A stretch of DNA of 64,000 nt from Paramacrobiotus metropolitanus (lineage: Eukaryota > Tardigrada > Eutardigrada > Parachela > Macrobiotidae), in NCBI RefSeq assembly GCF_019649055.1, contig NW_026570252.1, positions 434,001-498,000 of the forward strand, written 5' to 3'. Position numbers and translations under genes: made by a program. Shown piece by piece: positions 8,991 through 19,621 of the stretch. The notes under the pieces were generated by a model. That model saw only the letters and a program-made list of their open reading frames with translations, had not been told where the DNA came from and did no database searches. Position 1 is the stretch's first letter, and each line of letters begins with the position of its first letter.

Positions 8991-9900
8991 ATTTTATATT
9001 TGATATTTTTACATTTTATATCGGTTGATTTTAAACGTGTTTCGAGCTTGGCAACACCGGCAACAATGTTTGAATAACGCGAGTGTTTGAATAAGTACAA
9101 TAATTTATTTATTTTTCGGTTTAATTAGTGTGATAATTATGTCAATTGGTATTTTTTGTATTGTATCTAGGCAAATATTTCTAAGTTTCAAGGTGACCTT
9201 TAAGATGGGTTGGATCAATCTGGTCTTGATGCCGGCTTGATACCGGCTCGATAATTTCATAAAAAAACACATGCCGGCCACTTCTGAACTATCCCGGATC
9301 TAATGGCGTTGTCCGTTTTTCCAGAAGTTTTATGGTTATAGAGATCTCAAAACTATGGGGCGCCGCGCGTAGTATAGATCTTGTACTTAATATATATGTA
9401 TATATATACACATATATATATATACACCATAATCCATTCTTACTGACAAAAACCGAAAGAACAACCAGAATCGTCCCTATTTGAAAGTTTATTTATTTAT
9501 ACTGTACGGTTAAGATCTGCCGAAAACGAGATCCATTCTGATTTCTGGATGTTGCGTTAATTTACTGCCGGTTTGAATATTTTAACAGGCCTAGGGTTTC
9601 AGCCTGTAACCACAAGCCCTGGGTCAAATGGGCATTTGTTTCCTCTTGGGTTTTCAAGGGTTTACCGGATCTTCAGCACAGATCTGTGGTAGCTGCTTAA
9701 CCCGCGTTGGAATACACGTTGGGGTTCTGTGTAGTATCGCCAAATTCAACAAGTTGAATGTTGATCCTTCCTGTCGTTGTACCCGTCATCCGTCGGTCAT
9801 GCGCTACTGCAAGAACAGTGCTTATATTTTTTTAAGAGACTCATATAATATTAATCTCATAATTATGCTAAACTATGCACAGATTAAAAATAAACCATTC
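8991..9900. other. gene-free, AT microsatellite
   Basis: No supportable gene. A (TA)-rich simple repeat lies at about 9389-9426. A short frame at 9628-9954 shows no domain, and its end overlaps an antisense retroelement fragment. Confidence 0.4.
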
Positions 9901-9904
9901 ATTT

Positions 9905-10225
9905 CATGCTGCTTCTCAACAGTTCCCAAGACACAAGCAGCATTACCACGCTGAATTTCAATACTAAAACGTTGTAGCAGAAAATACATGTACGAGTACT
10001 TTACACGAATATAACCAGTCTGCTCACTGATGCGTCTGCTCACTGATGCGTCTGCTCACTGCTCAATTAATAAAATCCGTGGTGAGAGAACCGCAGCTTC
10101 CCATGGTGTTTGACGCGACGGGCTGGAAGATGTACCGGTCAGCCAGCTCAGCATATTTGCCGCACTTCCGGTGCTCGGCCGCTTCTGATGCAGCACCAGC
10201 ATGATCGGATGTCTGGCCAATGTAA
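9905..10225 (-). pseudogene. C-terminal fragment of the RLE retrotransposon family, interrupted
   Basis: Read on the minus strand, 10205-10063 encodes sequence matching the AGAAA..AE..KRY and F.PFAVETLG region of the full element. 9985-9905 then resumes with QR.S.EIQRGNAA.VLGT, matching the last 40 residues. Between them lies an AT-rich stretch with a 16-bp tandem repeat (about 10018-10061). Zinc finger and polymerase are absent. It is a 5'-truncated, decayed copy. Confidence 0.7.
10018..10061. repeat. 16-bp tandem repeat inside retroelement fragment
   Basis: The unit tctgctcactgatgcg is present about 2.7 times without change. It splits the C-terminal retroelement fragment. Confidence 0.8.
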
Positions 10226-11750
10226 GTGCTTACAATATTGCTTATATAGTAAGTGCGCACTACTCGGTACATACAATCATAGTATATCTATATACTGCCC
10301 GACTATATACGTGGCTGCCTACGTGGCAGCCAACGTGGCTGTGGTGATGCGTTGATTCCAGCCTCTTCGCTTCAATGTTATAAAACGAACGTTATAGGCC
10401 ATAGTTGTGTGAAGTTGTGAACGGTGACCACATGCGCAATACACAAACATTTTATTACTAGTACTACGCTACTGTGGTGGCTCGCGCATCTTAGACCACA
10501 GAGTGTGTGTACAGGAGAACGGCCAGTGATGAATATACACACGCTTAACCACGCGTTGAACATGGCCCATTTTTGCATTGTAAATTTGTAAACCATCAAG
10601 TGTTTGATGAATATCTAAATTGCAGTCGTGTGCAAAATTTGTATGCCGTTTGACGTTTATGCAGTTATATCTTTCTGAATATTAAGAAAAATCAGTGCTC
10701 TTATCTTATCAGTGTTGATACCTCGAAGTCCGAGTTTTTGTGTTGGGCCTTGCTGCCTGGATATCGGCGCCAGGGGGTCCACAAAGAAACTCGGATTATG
10801 ATAGTCCCTATTTGTGTTTTGGAATTGGTACACCACCAAAGGTAAGCAATCATAAAAATGGTAACCTGAAATGGCCGTAATAAATGATTTTAACATGTTT
10901 GCGCGACATTTTGGCATAGTCCTCTCCCTATTCTAAACAACTCATGTTATTTTACTTATATGCCGCGGGAGAAACGCTGAGAACCCCAGGATACGAAAGA
11001 TGGTGAAATAATCTCCCGTAGAACTCCGTGAAAATTTTCTACACTACTAGTTAACTAGTAGTTACTACAACTTCAAGTAACGGGTTCAATTTGCGTGTAC
11101 CACTGTTAAAGCAAAGGGCTGGGCTGAATGGCAATCAGCACATCAGTTGCCAGTTATCGCGCGAAGCGAAGAAGCGATTTCACAGCAAAAACTGGAACAA
11201 AATCCTTAAAAATGCAAAAAATTCCCTTCCCCAAAATTCGCCATTGATGCTATCATATTGCTGAGTGCATTTCACCAATTGTTAATATAAATTATGCTTC
11301 CTGAAGTTCGTTAAAAGAAGTTTGTAACAATTTACTAGCATTAGAATCGCAAGCACTGGCCGCAGTATCAAAATCATTCAGCTTCGCGCAAAAAATCACC
11401 TTTTTTCTAAACTTAATAATATTTGAATCAGCATTGCTTCTTGCAATACAACTTTCGCTGAACGAAATTTTGGACTATTTATACGTACGGTTTTCAGTGG
11501 TAGCTCTAGAAACTTGTGCGGGGAAAACGCTCGCTAGCTTTGCGCGAAAAAAATTCGGCAATAATTTGAGTAGAATGTTTGACACAAGACTAGCTTAGCA
11601 AAAAAAATTTGAAATTCTGCACTTTTTAAGTACTTTTAAAATTGTATAAGAAGTTCCAAAGTTAGTTCCTTTGGTTTCTGTACCAGTACCGCCAGAGCAA
11701 TTTAGGAAAATAGCCCGGTTCATGGCGTCAGAAATGGGATAGAAACACAA
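10226..11750. other. gene-free stretch
   Basis: AT-rich, with scattered short frames that show no domain, signal peptide or splice-supported extension. I see nothing I can name. Confidence 0.3.
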
Positions 11751-11754
11751 AAAC

Positions 11755-12960
11755 GTTCGTTTTCGCGCACCACAAATAACTTTTTTGTAATACTTTATGT
11801 CATTCTAAAGCTAAATGATTTGTACATCTATACTTCGAATGCTGCCTTATATGGGCTCCCCTTATATTACTCTCCCTTATCTGGGCTCCCGGCTAGTTAG
11901 CAATACCAGTCAAGTTAAATTTACCGGATTTATAGCAGAACCATTTTCTACTTCTTTCAACCGGGTTTACAAGTGAGCACACCAAAGAATTCCGAAATTT
12001 CACATCCAAATTATATTTATATAGTATATTTTTTATATCATCTATATAATCATATTTTTCATTAATTTCAACCGGATTTGCCAAACTGAAAAACAACAAA
12101 CTGAAAAATGCCGAAATTTCATATCCGATTAGTTTTTCAGGGGGTTCTTAGTCCATTTAAGCGGGCGACGTTTCTTAAATAAATTTTAGAAAGATTTTGA
12201 ATCTGTCGTTGATGCAACCTGATTACCTGAGCACTTTGAAACAAACTAAATGCTACAAAATAAGTATTTTAAATAAATCAAAATTTTCAGTCAGGCATAA
12301 CACTGATAACAACTGCGAAAGGGTGAGTAATAACGTAACCGCCCATGTAGAGGGTTGCTCATATTGCTCGGGAGCCCAGATAAGGGAGAGTAATATAAGG
12401 GGAGCCCATATAAGGCAGCATTCGAAGTATACGTTGTTCTGAAAAGCTTACCGTTTGCGCCCGCAACATCCGGTTGCCGTGATATGGCAAACTAAAATGG
12501 GCGAAAAGTTTAATTGCATTGTTGTGTACAAAAAGTATAGTATTACCCGATCTTCTTGAAACTTTGCTTTAAGAGACACCTTGCCTTAAAGTCGAAAGTG
12601 AACTAATTTTAGGTTCACAGCACTTCCCATAATTTTAAATTAAATTTTTAATTTTTCGAAGTTCATTTTTAAATCGGAGTAAATTGCTATGGATCTGACG
12701 TCCGTTCACTTTTGAGTTTAGGGCCAGGTATCTTTTAAAGCAATGTTTCCAGAATATTGGATAATAGCTAGACTTTTGATATGAGTACGCAGGAAATTCA
12801 TTTAAACTTTTCGCCCATTTTAGTTCGCCAACCGCGCCAACCGGATGTCGGGCGCGCACACGGTTTTCAGAACAACGTGTACAAATCATTTAGCTTTAGA
12901 ATGACGTAAAGTATTACAAAAAAGTTTTTGCGGAGTGCGCGAAAACAAAAAGTTTTAGCC
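11755..12960. mobile_element. fold-back element with a second element nested in its left arm
   Basis: The right arm (about 12800-12960) is the reverse complement of two separated pieces, about 11755-11828 and 12432-12520. Shared strings include gctaaatgatttgtaca and ctaaaatgggcgaaaagttt. The two left pieces become contiguous once the 603-bp insert at 11829-12431 is removed. Nothing in it codes for a protein, so it is non-autonomous. Confidence 0.75.
11829..12431. mobile_element. 603-bp TIR element with 62-bp identical ends, nested
   Basis: The terminal 62 bases at 11829-11890 and 12370-12431 are perfect inverted repeats as far as I can read them, beginning tatacttcgaatgctgcc. Identity of the ends implies a recent insertion. 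It interrupts an older fold-back element. A related short element in an intron at 39181-39377 shares the tatatgggctccc end motif. No transposase is inside. Confidence 0.85.
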
Positions 12961-13049
12961 GTATGTACCAGGCCATGTTCCGTAAATCGAACATAGAAAT
13001 CAAAATTAGACAATCCCCATCACTCGCGGGATACATGACTGTGACTCAC

Positions 13050-13883
13050 TCAAAGCCGTCGTTCGATTATTTTGCTCTCGTGTCCGTTTTCGCTGAGCGT
13101 GTCGCAGCCTGTTGCTGTATATTGATCATGGCTAATATTTAAAATTCGCTTTATGTTTCTGTTTCTGTCTTTCTTAGCAAACGTCTTCCTCAGACATTTT
13201 CGAATGTAGAACTTGGCCGTGACTGTTCTTCCTTGGGGTATGCGCGTCACGCTTATTACGCCTCTGGCGTTGAAGAAAACGGAGAACATAGTCTTTGCAC
13301 AATAGCGATCTCGGCGAACCTGCACGGGTCCCTTCTTCCCTTTCTCAGTCCATTCCCTTGACTGTCGTTTTGTTAGCGGGTCCCAGTGATACACCCAGGT
13401 CTCATCACCAGTAAAGATGTTTGATAAATAACGTTGAGGATAATTCTTGCAGCGCTTCAGTAGATCTCTGCAGAATTGAACACGCGCTCGTTTCTGGTGT
13501 TCCGTGAGCGTATGAGGCACGAACTTCGACACAATTTTCCTTAAATTCAGATGGTCATGCAGTATGGTCGTCACAGCATGCGCTTCAATCCCAAGATCAT
13601 ACATTATCTGCGAAACTGTTACTCGAGGATTTTGGTCAACGATTTCACGAACGCGAGCAATATTTGCGGAACTGACCGCTGTCCGTGGTCTTCCCATTCG
13701 TCGTCCATCTTCCACAATTTGCTGTCCACTACGGAATTTTCTATACCAATATCTGACTGTCTGAATAGTAGGGCAAGAGTCTCCAAAAGCTTTCCTAATT
13801 TTTTCGAAACAATTTGTATAGTCGTTACCGAGATGAAATTCAGAAAAGATAACTGCGCGAATATGATTTTTGGTAAAAGGCAT
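13050..13883 (-). pseudogene. mariner-family transposase, C-terminus broken
   Basis: This encodes a Tc1/mariner transposase of 277 residues. The N-terminal paired helix-turn-helix part includes the VRYWYRKFRSG segment and the GRP motif (GRPRTA). The first catalytic Asp lies in FTGDETWVYHWDP. Near residue 250, SHDQYTA stands where the second catalytic HDNA block is expected, but the frame then leaves homology and stops. The third Asp and the PPYSPDL region are missing. Full-length proteins of the family are about 340-350 residues, so this copy is dead. A possible 5' terminal inverted repeat lies near 14065-14110. I could not find its partner at the other end. Confidence 0.85.
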
Positions 13884-13889
13884 GTTGGA

Positions 13890-14149
13890 TCAATGCGTGT
13901 GCGAAGATCTGCCAAACTAACTGGCAAAAATAAATGCTATAAATAGCCAGTGGTTAGCTGCCAAGCCAGTTGTGAATGAGTCATTGCATCACTGACCATT
14001 CTTGCTGCTGACGTATCAAAATCAGTATTAACGGTTTCTGGTTAAAAGATATAAAACAGGGAAAAAAAACTTTTGGTATGCCCTTTGTACAAGGCTCCAG
14101 GTGCTTACTGTATAGTGTGATAAGAATTGGTAACCCCGCGTTGGCCATT
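13890..14149. other. 5' flank of the mariner copy
   Basis: Holds the presumed untranslated leader and terminal repeat of the minus-strand mariner (ctggagccttgtacaaaggg read on the minus strand near 14100). Nothing else recognised. Confidence 0.3.
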
Positions 14150-14395
14150 ATCACTCTCGCATACCTTTGCTATTCACAAATACGACTCACTTTTTCTCGC
14201 ACATGAAAAATTAAGAAACAGCTTAATTATTTTAAAATATTTTTAAGTTTGGTTGAAATATAATTAAATTTTAATTACGATGAAAAAAATTAAAATCTGT
14301 CAGTTTTGAGTTTGCTTATTATAATTAAAATTAGTCATTTTTAGAATATGATAAGCTTAATCAAAAAAGAAACAAAATTTCTGTTATTAGCCAAA
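14150..14395 (+). repeat. left arm of a long-range inverted repeat (partner 18815-19035)
   Basis: From tacctttgctattcacaaat to gataagcttaatca this stretch matches the reverse complement of 18815-19035 with scattered changes. The arms lie 4.4 kb apart and enclose the intact RLE retrotransposon. Both arms end at an ATG followed by a short frame with a similar start (MISLI). The frames diverge at once, so I do not call them genes. Confidence 0.75.
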
Positions 14396-14766
14396 AAACA
14401 CATAAACACTTGTCATTGCAGAAAGCCTAGTTTTTGCAACCTAATGAGAATGCTGTATAAGTGCGTTCCAATGTTAATCCTATCCCTGGCTGGATATTTG
14501 ACACACCGAGGTTATTACTCACCGTACATTATTTTATCGGAATCGCTGGTGCATCCACTAAATGGCACGACTGACTTCGCTCAAAATCTGGAGACCGCAA
14601 TTGAAAATGCAAGGTAATGTACGTACTGGTAGAATTTTTAATAATTATTTGCTGTGACGGACGGCTAATACAACTGGATTTATTGCTACATAGAACACGT
14701 GATTTTTATTTATATTTGCTTAGCGACATAACAGTCAGTCATTCCCCTACGGCCAGTATTGCACAA
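14396..14766. other. between inverted-repeat arm and retrotransposon 3' end
   Basis: An open frame at 14348-14617 contains a hydrophobic stretch and runs into a donor-like AG|GTAATG at 14614. It could be a small first exon, but I found no continuation and do not call it. The 3' end of the minus-strand retrotransposon begins near 14766. Confidence 0.2.
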
Positions 14767-17637
14767 TCAAGAATTAAAAAAACAACCAAAATCACTATTA
14801 TCAACAACTTTATTCTTTCCCGGTAAAGTTCCTAAAACCGCGGCTGCATTGCCTTTAATAATTGCCAGGCTAATGCGCTGCTTTAAAAAAGCCGTAGATC
14901 TACCTTCTCCGGTTCTCTCTTTGATTTTACGACCAAAGAAGCTAACCATTTCTCTGGCTGCTTCACCGAGCACTCCGAGTGTTTCCACCGCAAAAGGGTA
15001 AAACCAGAACTGGTCGCCCAGATCCCGATAATTGTATCGTTTCCGGCATTCTGCTTGGTGTGCCGCTGCGCCCGCTGCCTTTGCAGACCGTTTAAGGTAC
15101 GACTGTGCTAACGTGTCCGCAAAGGTGGCGTCCCATACCAACTGCTTTCCCTCTCGAACCGGCACCAAAGTCAATCCGTCCGGGCGTTTACCGTTGTCTC
15201 TGGATAAACCCCTGGGTTCTAACTCGCAAGGAATGCCCGCTGCTACGCATCCCCGCTCCAGTATGCCATTCAATTCCGTGTGTTGGCTCCATCTACCTTT
15301 GCTGTACAGGCAAGACAATCCGTGATGACCATCAGAAGTAACCTGGAAACCACATCCCGCGCATTCATGCGGTGCCACTATTGGTAAACCAAATCGTAAT
15401 CCAACGGCAACTCTGACTTGTTCGTCATTCACAATCGTTCCCAAACATGCTGCCGGCAGCGCGTGCAACCATGCCGCAGACTCCTCAGACGCTGCTAAAA
15501 GTGCTGCCATGTCCTGCGGTTTACCGCTAGCCATCGTTTGTAGTCGTAACTGTGAGTAGGTACGTTCCACAACAGGCCAGTCCCAGCTTTTCTGATATTT
15601 CCTCACGTGTTCAAGGGGCACTTCGCACTGGTATGTCTTCACCCACTTCTCTATAGCCTGATCCAGACCCGATATCCGGTTGACCTGGAGCATTTCCTGG
15701 CATACTGGGAAAACCGAGGACGCCGAAGCGATAAACGCCGATAAAGCTAGCTCCTCTGCTCGCCGTATTCCTAGGCCGCCCCGGCCGACCGGAAGAGTCA
15801 TTTGCATCCAATTCTTGTCATCGATGTGGGCGTTGACAACGGAGGTGACCGCACCACGCATTAAACTGTCGAATTCCCGCAGAACCTCGGGATGTTCGTA
15901 GCACTGGCTGCTGCGTAGGGTATGCATTAATTTCGGCACGCTTAGACAATTTCGAAGAAGGTAAAGAGCTTGTTGGGATGGCAGCAGTTTTAGTCTTTCC
16001 ACTAGTCTGTCTATCTGTTGAACTTTGTTTCTCAAGAAGGACGGCACTGCGACTATGCTAACGGGTGCTCCCAATAGCGTAAGGTTTTCGGTCTCTAAAA
16101 TCTCAAAGTCTGGCCATTCCCAAACCAAACGGTGCTTGGCGGCCGCTCGCTCTTCTTCATTTCCGCCGAAGATGAAGGCTTCACATTTGCTGTAGTTTAA
16201 CTCGAGACCAATCTTTTTCCCTTCTTCTTCTATTGTGCGAATATCTGCCATCACTTCTTCAATCAACCCCGCCAGAGTTACGTCGTCCAAAAAGCCGGCT
16301 TTAAACTGGCTCCTTAGCTTACATAGCAGAGGAAATGTCCCCAGGCAGTATGCCAACGGTCCTCCTGGATCGCCCTGCTGTACGCCGCTTTCCGAAGCAA
16401 TCACGGCTTCCTGGCAGGCCAGATGGGATACGGGTGCGTACGACTGGTCGAAGTAGGGATGGTACACTGGAATGACCGACTGCACTGCTTCCAAAACTGC
16501 ACTTCTACTTATCATATTGAAGGCATTTTTGAAGTCCAGTTTGACCATCACGCGCGTTCCTCCGTGATCAGTTTCCAGGTAGCTTCGCGCTGCATGTACA
16601 ATCGCTTCCGCACCTCCCTTCGTGCCATATCCCAGTTGAATGGGGCTGAGCAGTGCACCTAATTGTTCTTGACACCTTGCGCTGACAATTTTTGAAGCTA
16701 TTCTGCGTAACACCTCACCAACTGCAATGGGTCGGATTCCTCCCGTGGGTTTTTTTAGGGGGATTAATTTAGCTCCAAACAGAAAGGGCCGCACTTCGGT
16801 TGGCACTTTACCGGTGAGTACAATGTCTATTAACCGCGTCATAGCCAAGCACAACTCACTTTCCACATCATCCCGGCGGTTCAGCATGTCCTTTAAGTGC
16901 TGAGGCTTCATTCCCGTGAAACCTCCAGCAGAGCCAGCGGGCATACTGAAAACGGCGTCCATTAACTCGGCTGGAGAGACACGTGGTATTGCTGTCGGCG
17001 CTGCAGCAAGAGTGGGAAAAATTTCGTCGGTCGGCCGCTTGGGATGCTTATCCTTTAGTGCAGCTACTGTTTCGTCATTCATTTGCGCTATGGTTTCTTC
17101 CGAGGAAAGGAATTTCACAATGTCTTTCGTCCGCCCATTTTGAAACATCTGTGCCACACGCTTACGAAGGTGCTCTGTGTCGTCAATTCTTTTCCCCTTG
17201 TTTCTCTGTGGTGCTTTGTGGGTTGAACGGCTGTTGGCGTGGGTGGCGTCTGTGATGCCCTCTTCCATCGCCTGCAGATTCTTTTTGACAATAGTGCTCA
17301 AAGAATCCTTCCGAAGAGCTTTTGAGTCGGGCAGTGCCAATGCGAACCTAGAAAAATTGAGCACTGCGCACCAGGACGCCACATCATTCTGCTGCACACA
17401 GCGACGGACTCTTTTCAGAAATTCCGCCGTACAAAGGTGCTTGGCTGCTTTGGGGATCCTAGCGGATATCTTCACACGCGGCCCCGTTAATAGTTCCTGA
17501 AGGCCGGTCACGGGAGGGGGTTGTTTGGGAGCGGTCTGCGCATCTTGACTGGCGACGTGGTCCTTGGAAGCTTTGAAACGCATATCCAACGACCCATCCT
17601 TCTTTCGTCGTAGTTGAGGCGGGCCGCTTGTTGCCAT
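14767..17637 (-). CDS. intact reverse transcriptase with C-terminal restriction-like endonuclease (R2/NeSL-group non-LTR retrotransposon)
   Basis: This 956-residue single protein would nick target DNA and prime reverse transcription on it. The N-terminal 200 residues are basic and lack an obvious zinc finger. The polymerase shows PRVSPAELMDAV (219-230), LIPLKKPTGGIRPI (291-304), the catalytic Asp in KLDFKNAF (368), GVQQGDPGGP (418-427) and FLDD (449-452, in place of the commoner YADD). After the thumb comes a CCHC-type finger (CAGCGF at 759, HH at 771-772, C776). A PD-(D/E)XK-like nuclease follows, with RPDG at 818-821 and WDAT at 835-838. The ATG at 17637 follows a pyrimidine-rich leader. 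I see no frameshift or internal stop, which makes this the only complete member of its family here. Six other loci in the window hold fragments. Target-site preference cannot be read from one copy. Confidence 0.88.
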   Translation of the reverse strand: MATSGPPQLRRKKDGSLDMRFKASKDHVASQDAQTAPKQPPPVTGLQELLTGPRVKISARIPKAAKHLCTAEFLKRVRRCVQQNDVASWCAVLNFSRFALALPDSKALRKDSLSTIVKKNLQAMEEGITDATHANSRSTHKAPQRNKGKRIDDTEHLRKRVAQMFQNGRTKDIVKFLSSEETIAQMNDETVAALKDKHPKRPTDEIFPTLAAAPTAIPRVSPAELMDAVFSMPAGSAGGFTGMKPQHLKDMLNRRDDVESELCLAMTRLIDIVLTGKVPTEVRPFLFGAKLIPLKKPTGGIRPIAVGEVLRRIASKIVSARCQEQLGALLSPIQLGYGTKGGAEAIVHAARSYLETDHGGTRVMVKLDFKNAFNMISRSAVLEAVQSVIPVYHPYFDQSYAPVSHLACQEAVIASESGVQQGDPGGPLAYCLGTFPLLCKLRSQFKAGFLDDVTLAGLIEEVMADIRTIEEEGKKIGLELNYSKCEAFIFGGNEEERAAAKHRLVWEWPDFEILETENLTLLGAPVSIVAVPSFLRNKVQQIDRLVERLKLLPSQQALYLLRNCLSVPKLMHTLRSSQCYEHPEVLREFDSLMRGAVTSVVNAHIDDKNWMQMTLPVGRGGLGIRRAEELALSAFIASASSVFPVCQEMLQVNRISGLDQAIEKWVKTYQCEVPLEHVRKYQKSWDWPVVERTYSQLRLQTMASGKPQDMAALLAASEESAAWLHALPAACLGTIVNDEQVRVAVGLRFGLPIVAPHECAGCGFQVTSDGHHGLSCLYSKGRWSQHTELNGILERGCVAAGIPCELEPRGLSRDNGKRPDGLTLVPVREGKQLVWDATFADTLAQSYLKRSAKAAGAAAHQAECRKRYNYRDLGDQFWFYPFAVETLGVLGEAAREMVSFFGRKIKERTGEGRSTAFLKQRISLAIIKGNAAAVLGTLPGKNKVVDNSDFGCFFNS

Positions 17638-18168
17638 GAGAATAAAATGAAAGAAAAAGCGGCAGTCTGTGTCCAGGAATCAAAGAAAAAGAAACAGCAG
17701 GAGCGAGAGGAGAAACTTACTGGGTTTCCGATGGTGGTCGCTGGATGTCTGCGGGACAGCTGCCACCACACAGCCTCTGGCGAACCCCAGTCTACCAGAC
17801 TCAGGTCCCGCACTCAGGTCCCGCAGCCACCCTCCGTACTGAATGGCGGGAAATTTGCCATTCAGGGGCAATATCAATAAGCCCAAATCAGATCAAAATA
17901 AATAATCCAAATCAGATCAAAATAATCAGATCAAAATAATAAATAAGCCCAAATCCCAAATAAGCCCAAATAAATATGAATAGTGTTCAGTTTTTCGCAA
18001 ACAGCAAACTCTGCTACATAGTATAATGTATGACTAAACGGTCGCTATTAATGTAGACTAATAATGTCACTGATCATTATTTAGTTTGGCGGATTTCCTG
18101 TTTAGTCAGTTCATTCAGAAGCATTCATGGAATTTTAGCCGATACCTGCTCATACAAAGCTGTAGCGT
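17638..18168. other. 5' leader of the RLE retrotransposon and low-complexity repeat
   Basis: On the minus strand this is the presumed 5' untranslated region of the retrotransposon. A donor-like CCCA|GTAAGT lies near 17725 without an obvious partner. Around 17880-17975 there is an irregular repeat of aaatcagatcaaaata and aagcccaaat. Confidence 0.4.
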
Positions 18169-18534
18169 ATGGTTCGCTCTTTTAGAAATGCTCTTCCGAC
18201 CAATCCCGACGACACCGCCCCACAAGTACTGGAGATCGGCAGCATTCTCAAAATTCTGACATATCCGGAGGCTTCTGAAGATAGGCAAGATCCCTATTCC
18301 TGGCTGAAAAACCTCGTGTCGGTCGCTGCGGGAGCATGTATAGGAGCATGTATAAGGGCTATACCCGGCCCATTAATAAATGCTGCTCTTATACTCAAAC
18401 TTGCTGTAGTGACTGTGGTGGTTTGCGTAGTTTACTTGCTGTACTACCGCTGCACACAGATTTTTACGCTGAAAGGAAATATCGTAAATATACGATGTGA
18501 ATGCGCAGAGCCGAATGTTCTCTGTAGTCTGTAA
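18169..18534 (+). CDS. small hypothetical membrane protein
   Basis: This encodes 121 residues starting from an ATG in a reasonable context (gcgtATGgtt). The first 45 residues are polar. A segment with small residues (VSVAAGACIGACIRAIPGP, about 50-68) and a strongly hydrophobic segment (about 72-94) follow, giving one or two membrane helices. A short cysteine-containing tail ends the protein. I recognise no family. It lies between the retrotransposon leader and the right arm of the flanking inverted repeat, so it could be host or element sequence. Two short direct repeats of ggctctgtataagc follow the stop. It may be a chance frame. The hydrophobic pattern is the only support. Confidence 0.3.
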   Translation: MVRSFRNALPTNPDDTAPQVLEIGSILKILTYPEASEDRQDPYSWLKNLVSVAAGACIGACIRAIPGPLINAALILKLAVVTVVVCVVYLLYYRCTQIFTLKGNIVNIRCECAEPNVLCSL

Positions 18535-18814
18535 GGCTCTGTATAAGCCGTGTAATCACATAGCCGTGGCCCGTATGGGCTCTGTATAAGCACCCCTTGC
18601 TTTCACTTCTGAATCAAGAAAAGACGAATATAAACTGGATAATTCGAGTATTATAAGAGACAGCTGCGCAGAAAGTAATCTAATATCTGATAGTGTAGTT
18701 TCCATACTGACGTTTTTCTGTGAATTATGATTGTGGCCATACCTCACATGCTGGGTGTTGTTGCACCTGTTAGAGATGTAGCAATACGTATTTAATAAAC
18801 TGTACAATAAACTA
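18535..18814. other. gene-free
   Basis: Contains diverged direct repeats of the string ttgctttcacttctgaat (here and at about 18817) and an AATAAA on the plus strand near 18792. No gene recognised. Confidence 0.3.
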
Positions 18815-19035
18815 ACTTTGCTTTCATTTCTGATTAAGCTTATCATAATCTAAAAAATGACTAATTTTAATTATAATAAGCAAAATCAAAACTGTATGAT
18901 TTTAACTTTTTTCGTCATATTAAAATTTCAATGGTAATGAAACAGAACTTAAAAATATGTACAATAATTTAGCTGTTTCTTAATTTTTAATATGCGAGAA
19001 AAAGTGACTCGTATTTGTGAATAGCAAAGGTAAGA
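18815..19035 (-). repeat. right arm of the long-range inverted repeat (partner 14150-14395)
   Basis: Reverse complement of the left arm. The shared core runs from the gataagcttaatcag equivalent to ttgctattcacaaatacg. See the left arm for interpretation. Confidence 0.75.
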
Positions 19036-19621
19036 TTTTCAGATTTGCGTTAGAAGTATAAAATCAACCACAGCCATACATCTGTACATACACCATTACG
19101 AATGGCGTCGAAAAAATATTCTTGGCGGAACATTTGGTGCCTGGCATCATCATGAAAACTTCGGGTGGAGCTCGCACTTCGCGTAACAGATTGTATACAT
19201 TTGAACCTGAATGGATTACATACATCGTTAATTTTAATTCGTTATTCGAACACATCTGCATCGTATTTCATGCATAACACCACTACAAAGTCGGCACGGT
19301 GAAAAATAAAAAAATATAAATGAAAAATAAAAAAAAAACATTATGGAACGAAAAATTGTTGAAACTTCGAAAACTACTTTCTAAGATGTTACTTCCGAAC
19401 ATTTGTTCACATGTTCTTGTACTTCCTTTAGCTAAATTAATTCTGCTCGAGCAAAACTATTAAGTTTTAATTAAGCTTAAGCATAATTTAAAATTACCCG
19501 TTTTAACGAAGCTCAAGTAAAATTTAAATCCGCTAACTTTAGTTATGCTCCAGCATAATCAAAATTGCCGTAGTTGTAATAAATAAGCATAATGTGCAAT
19601 TCCCAGCATAATTACTAGATA
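19036..19621. other. gene-free, AT-rich
   Basis: Repeated short strings such as aagcataat and taagcttaag occur around 19440-19610. No gene recognised. Confidence 0.3.

Noticed and set aside
13050-13883. Active mariner
   Set aside because: The third catalytic Asp and the C-terminal region are missing, and only one possible terminal repeat was found.
14348-14617. Small gene with hydrophobic segment
   Set aside because: The start is shared with the inverted copy at 18846 but the proteins diverge within a few residues. No second exon was found.
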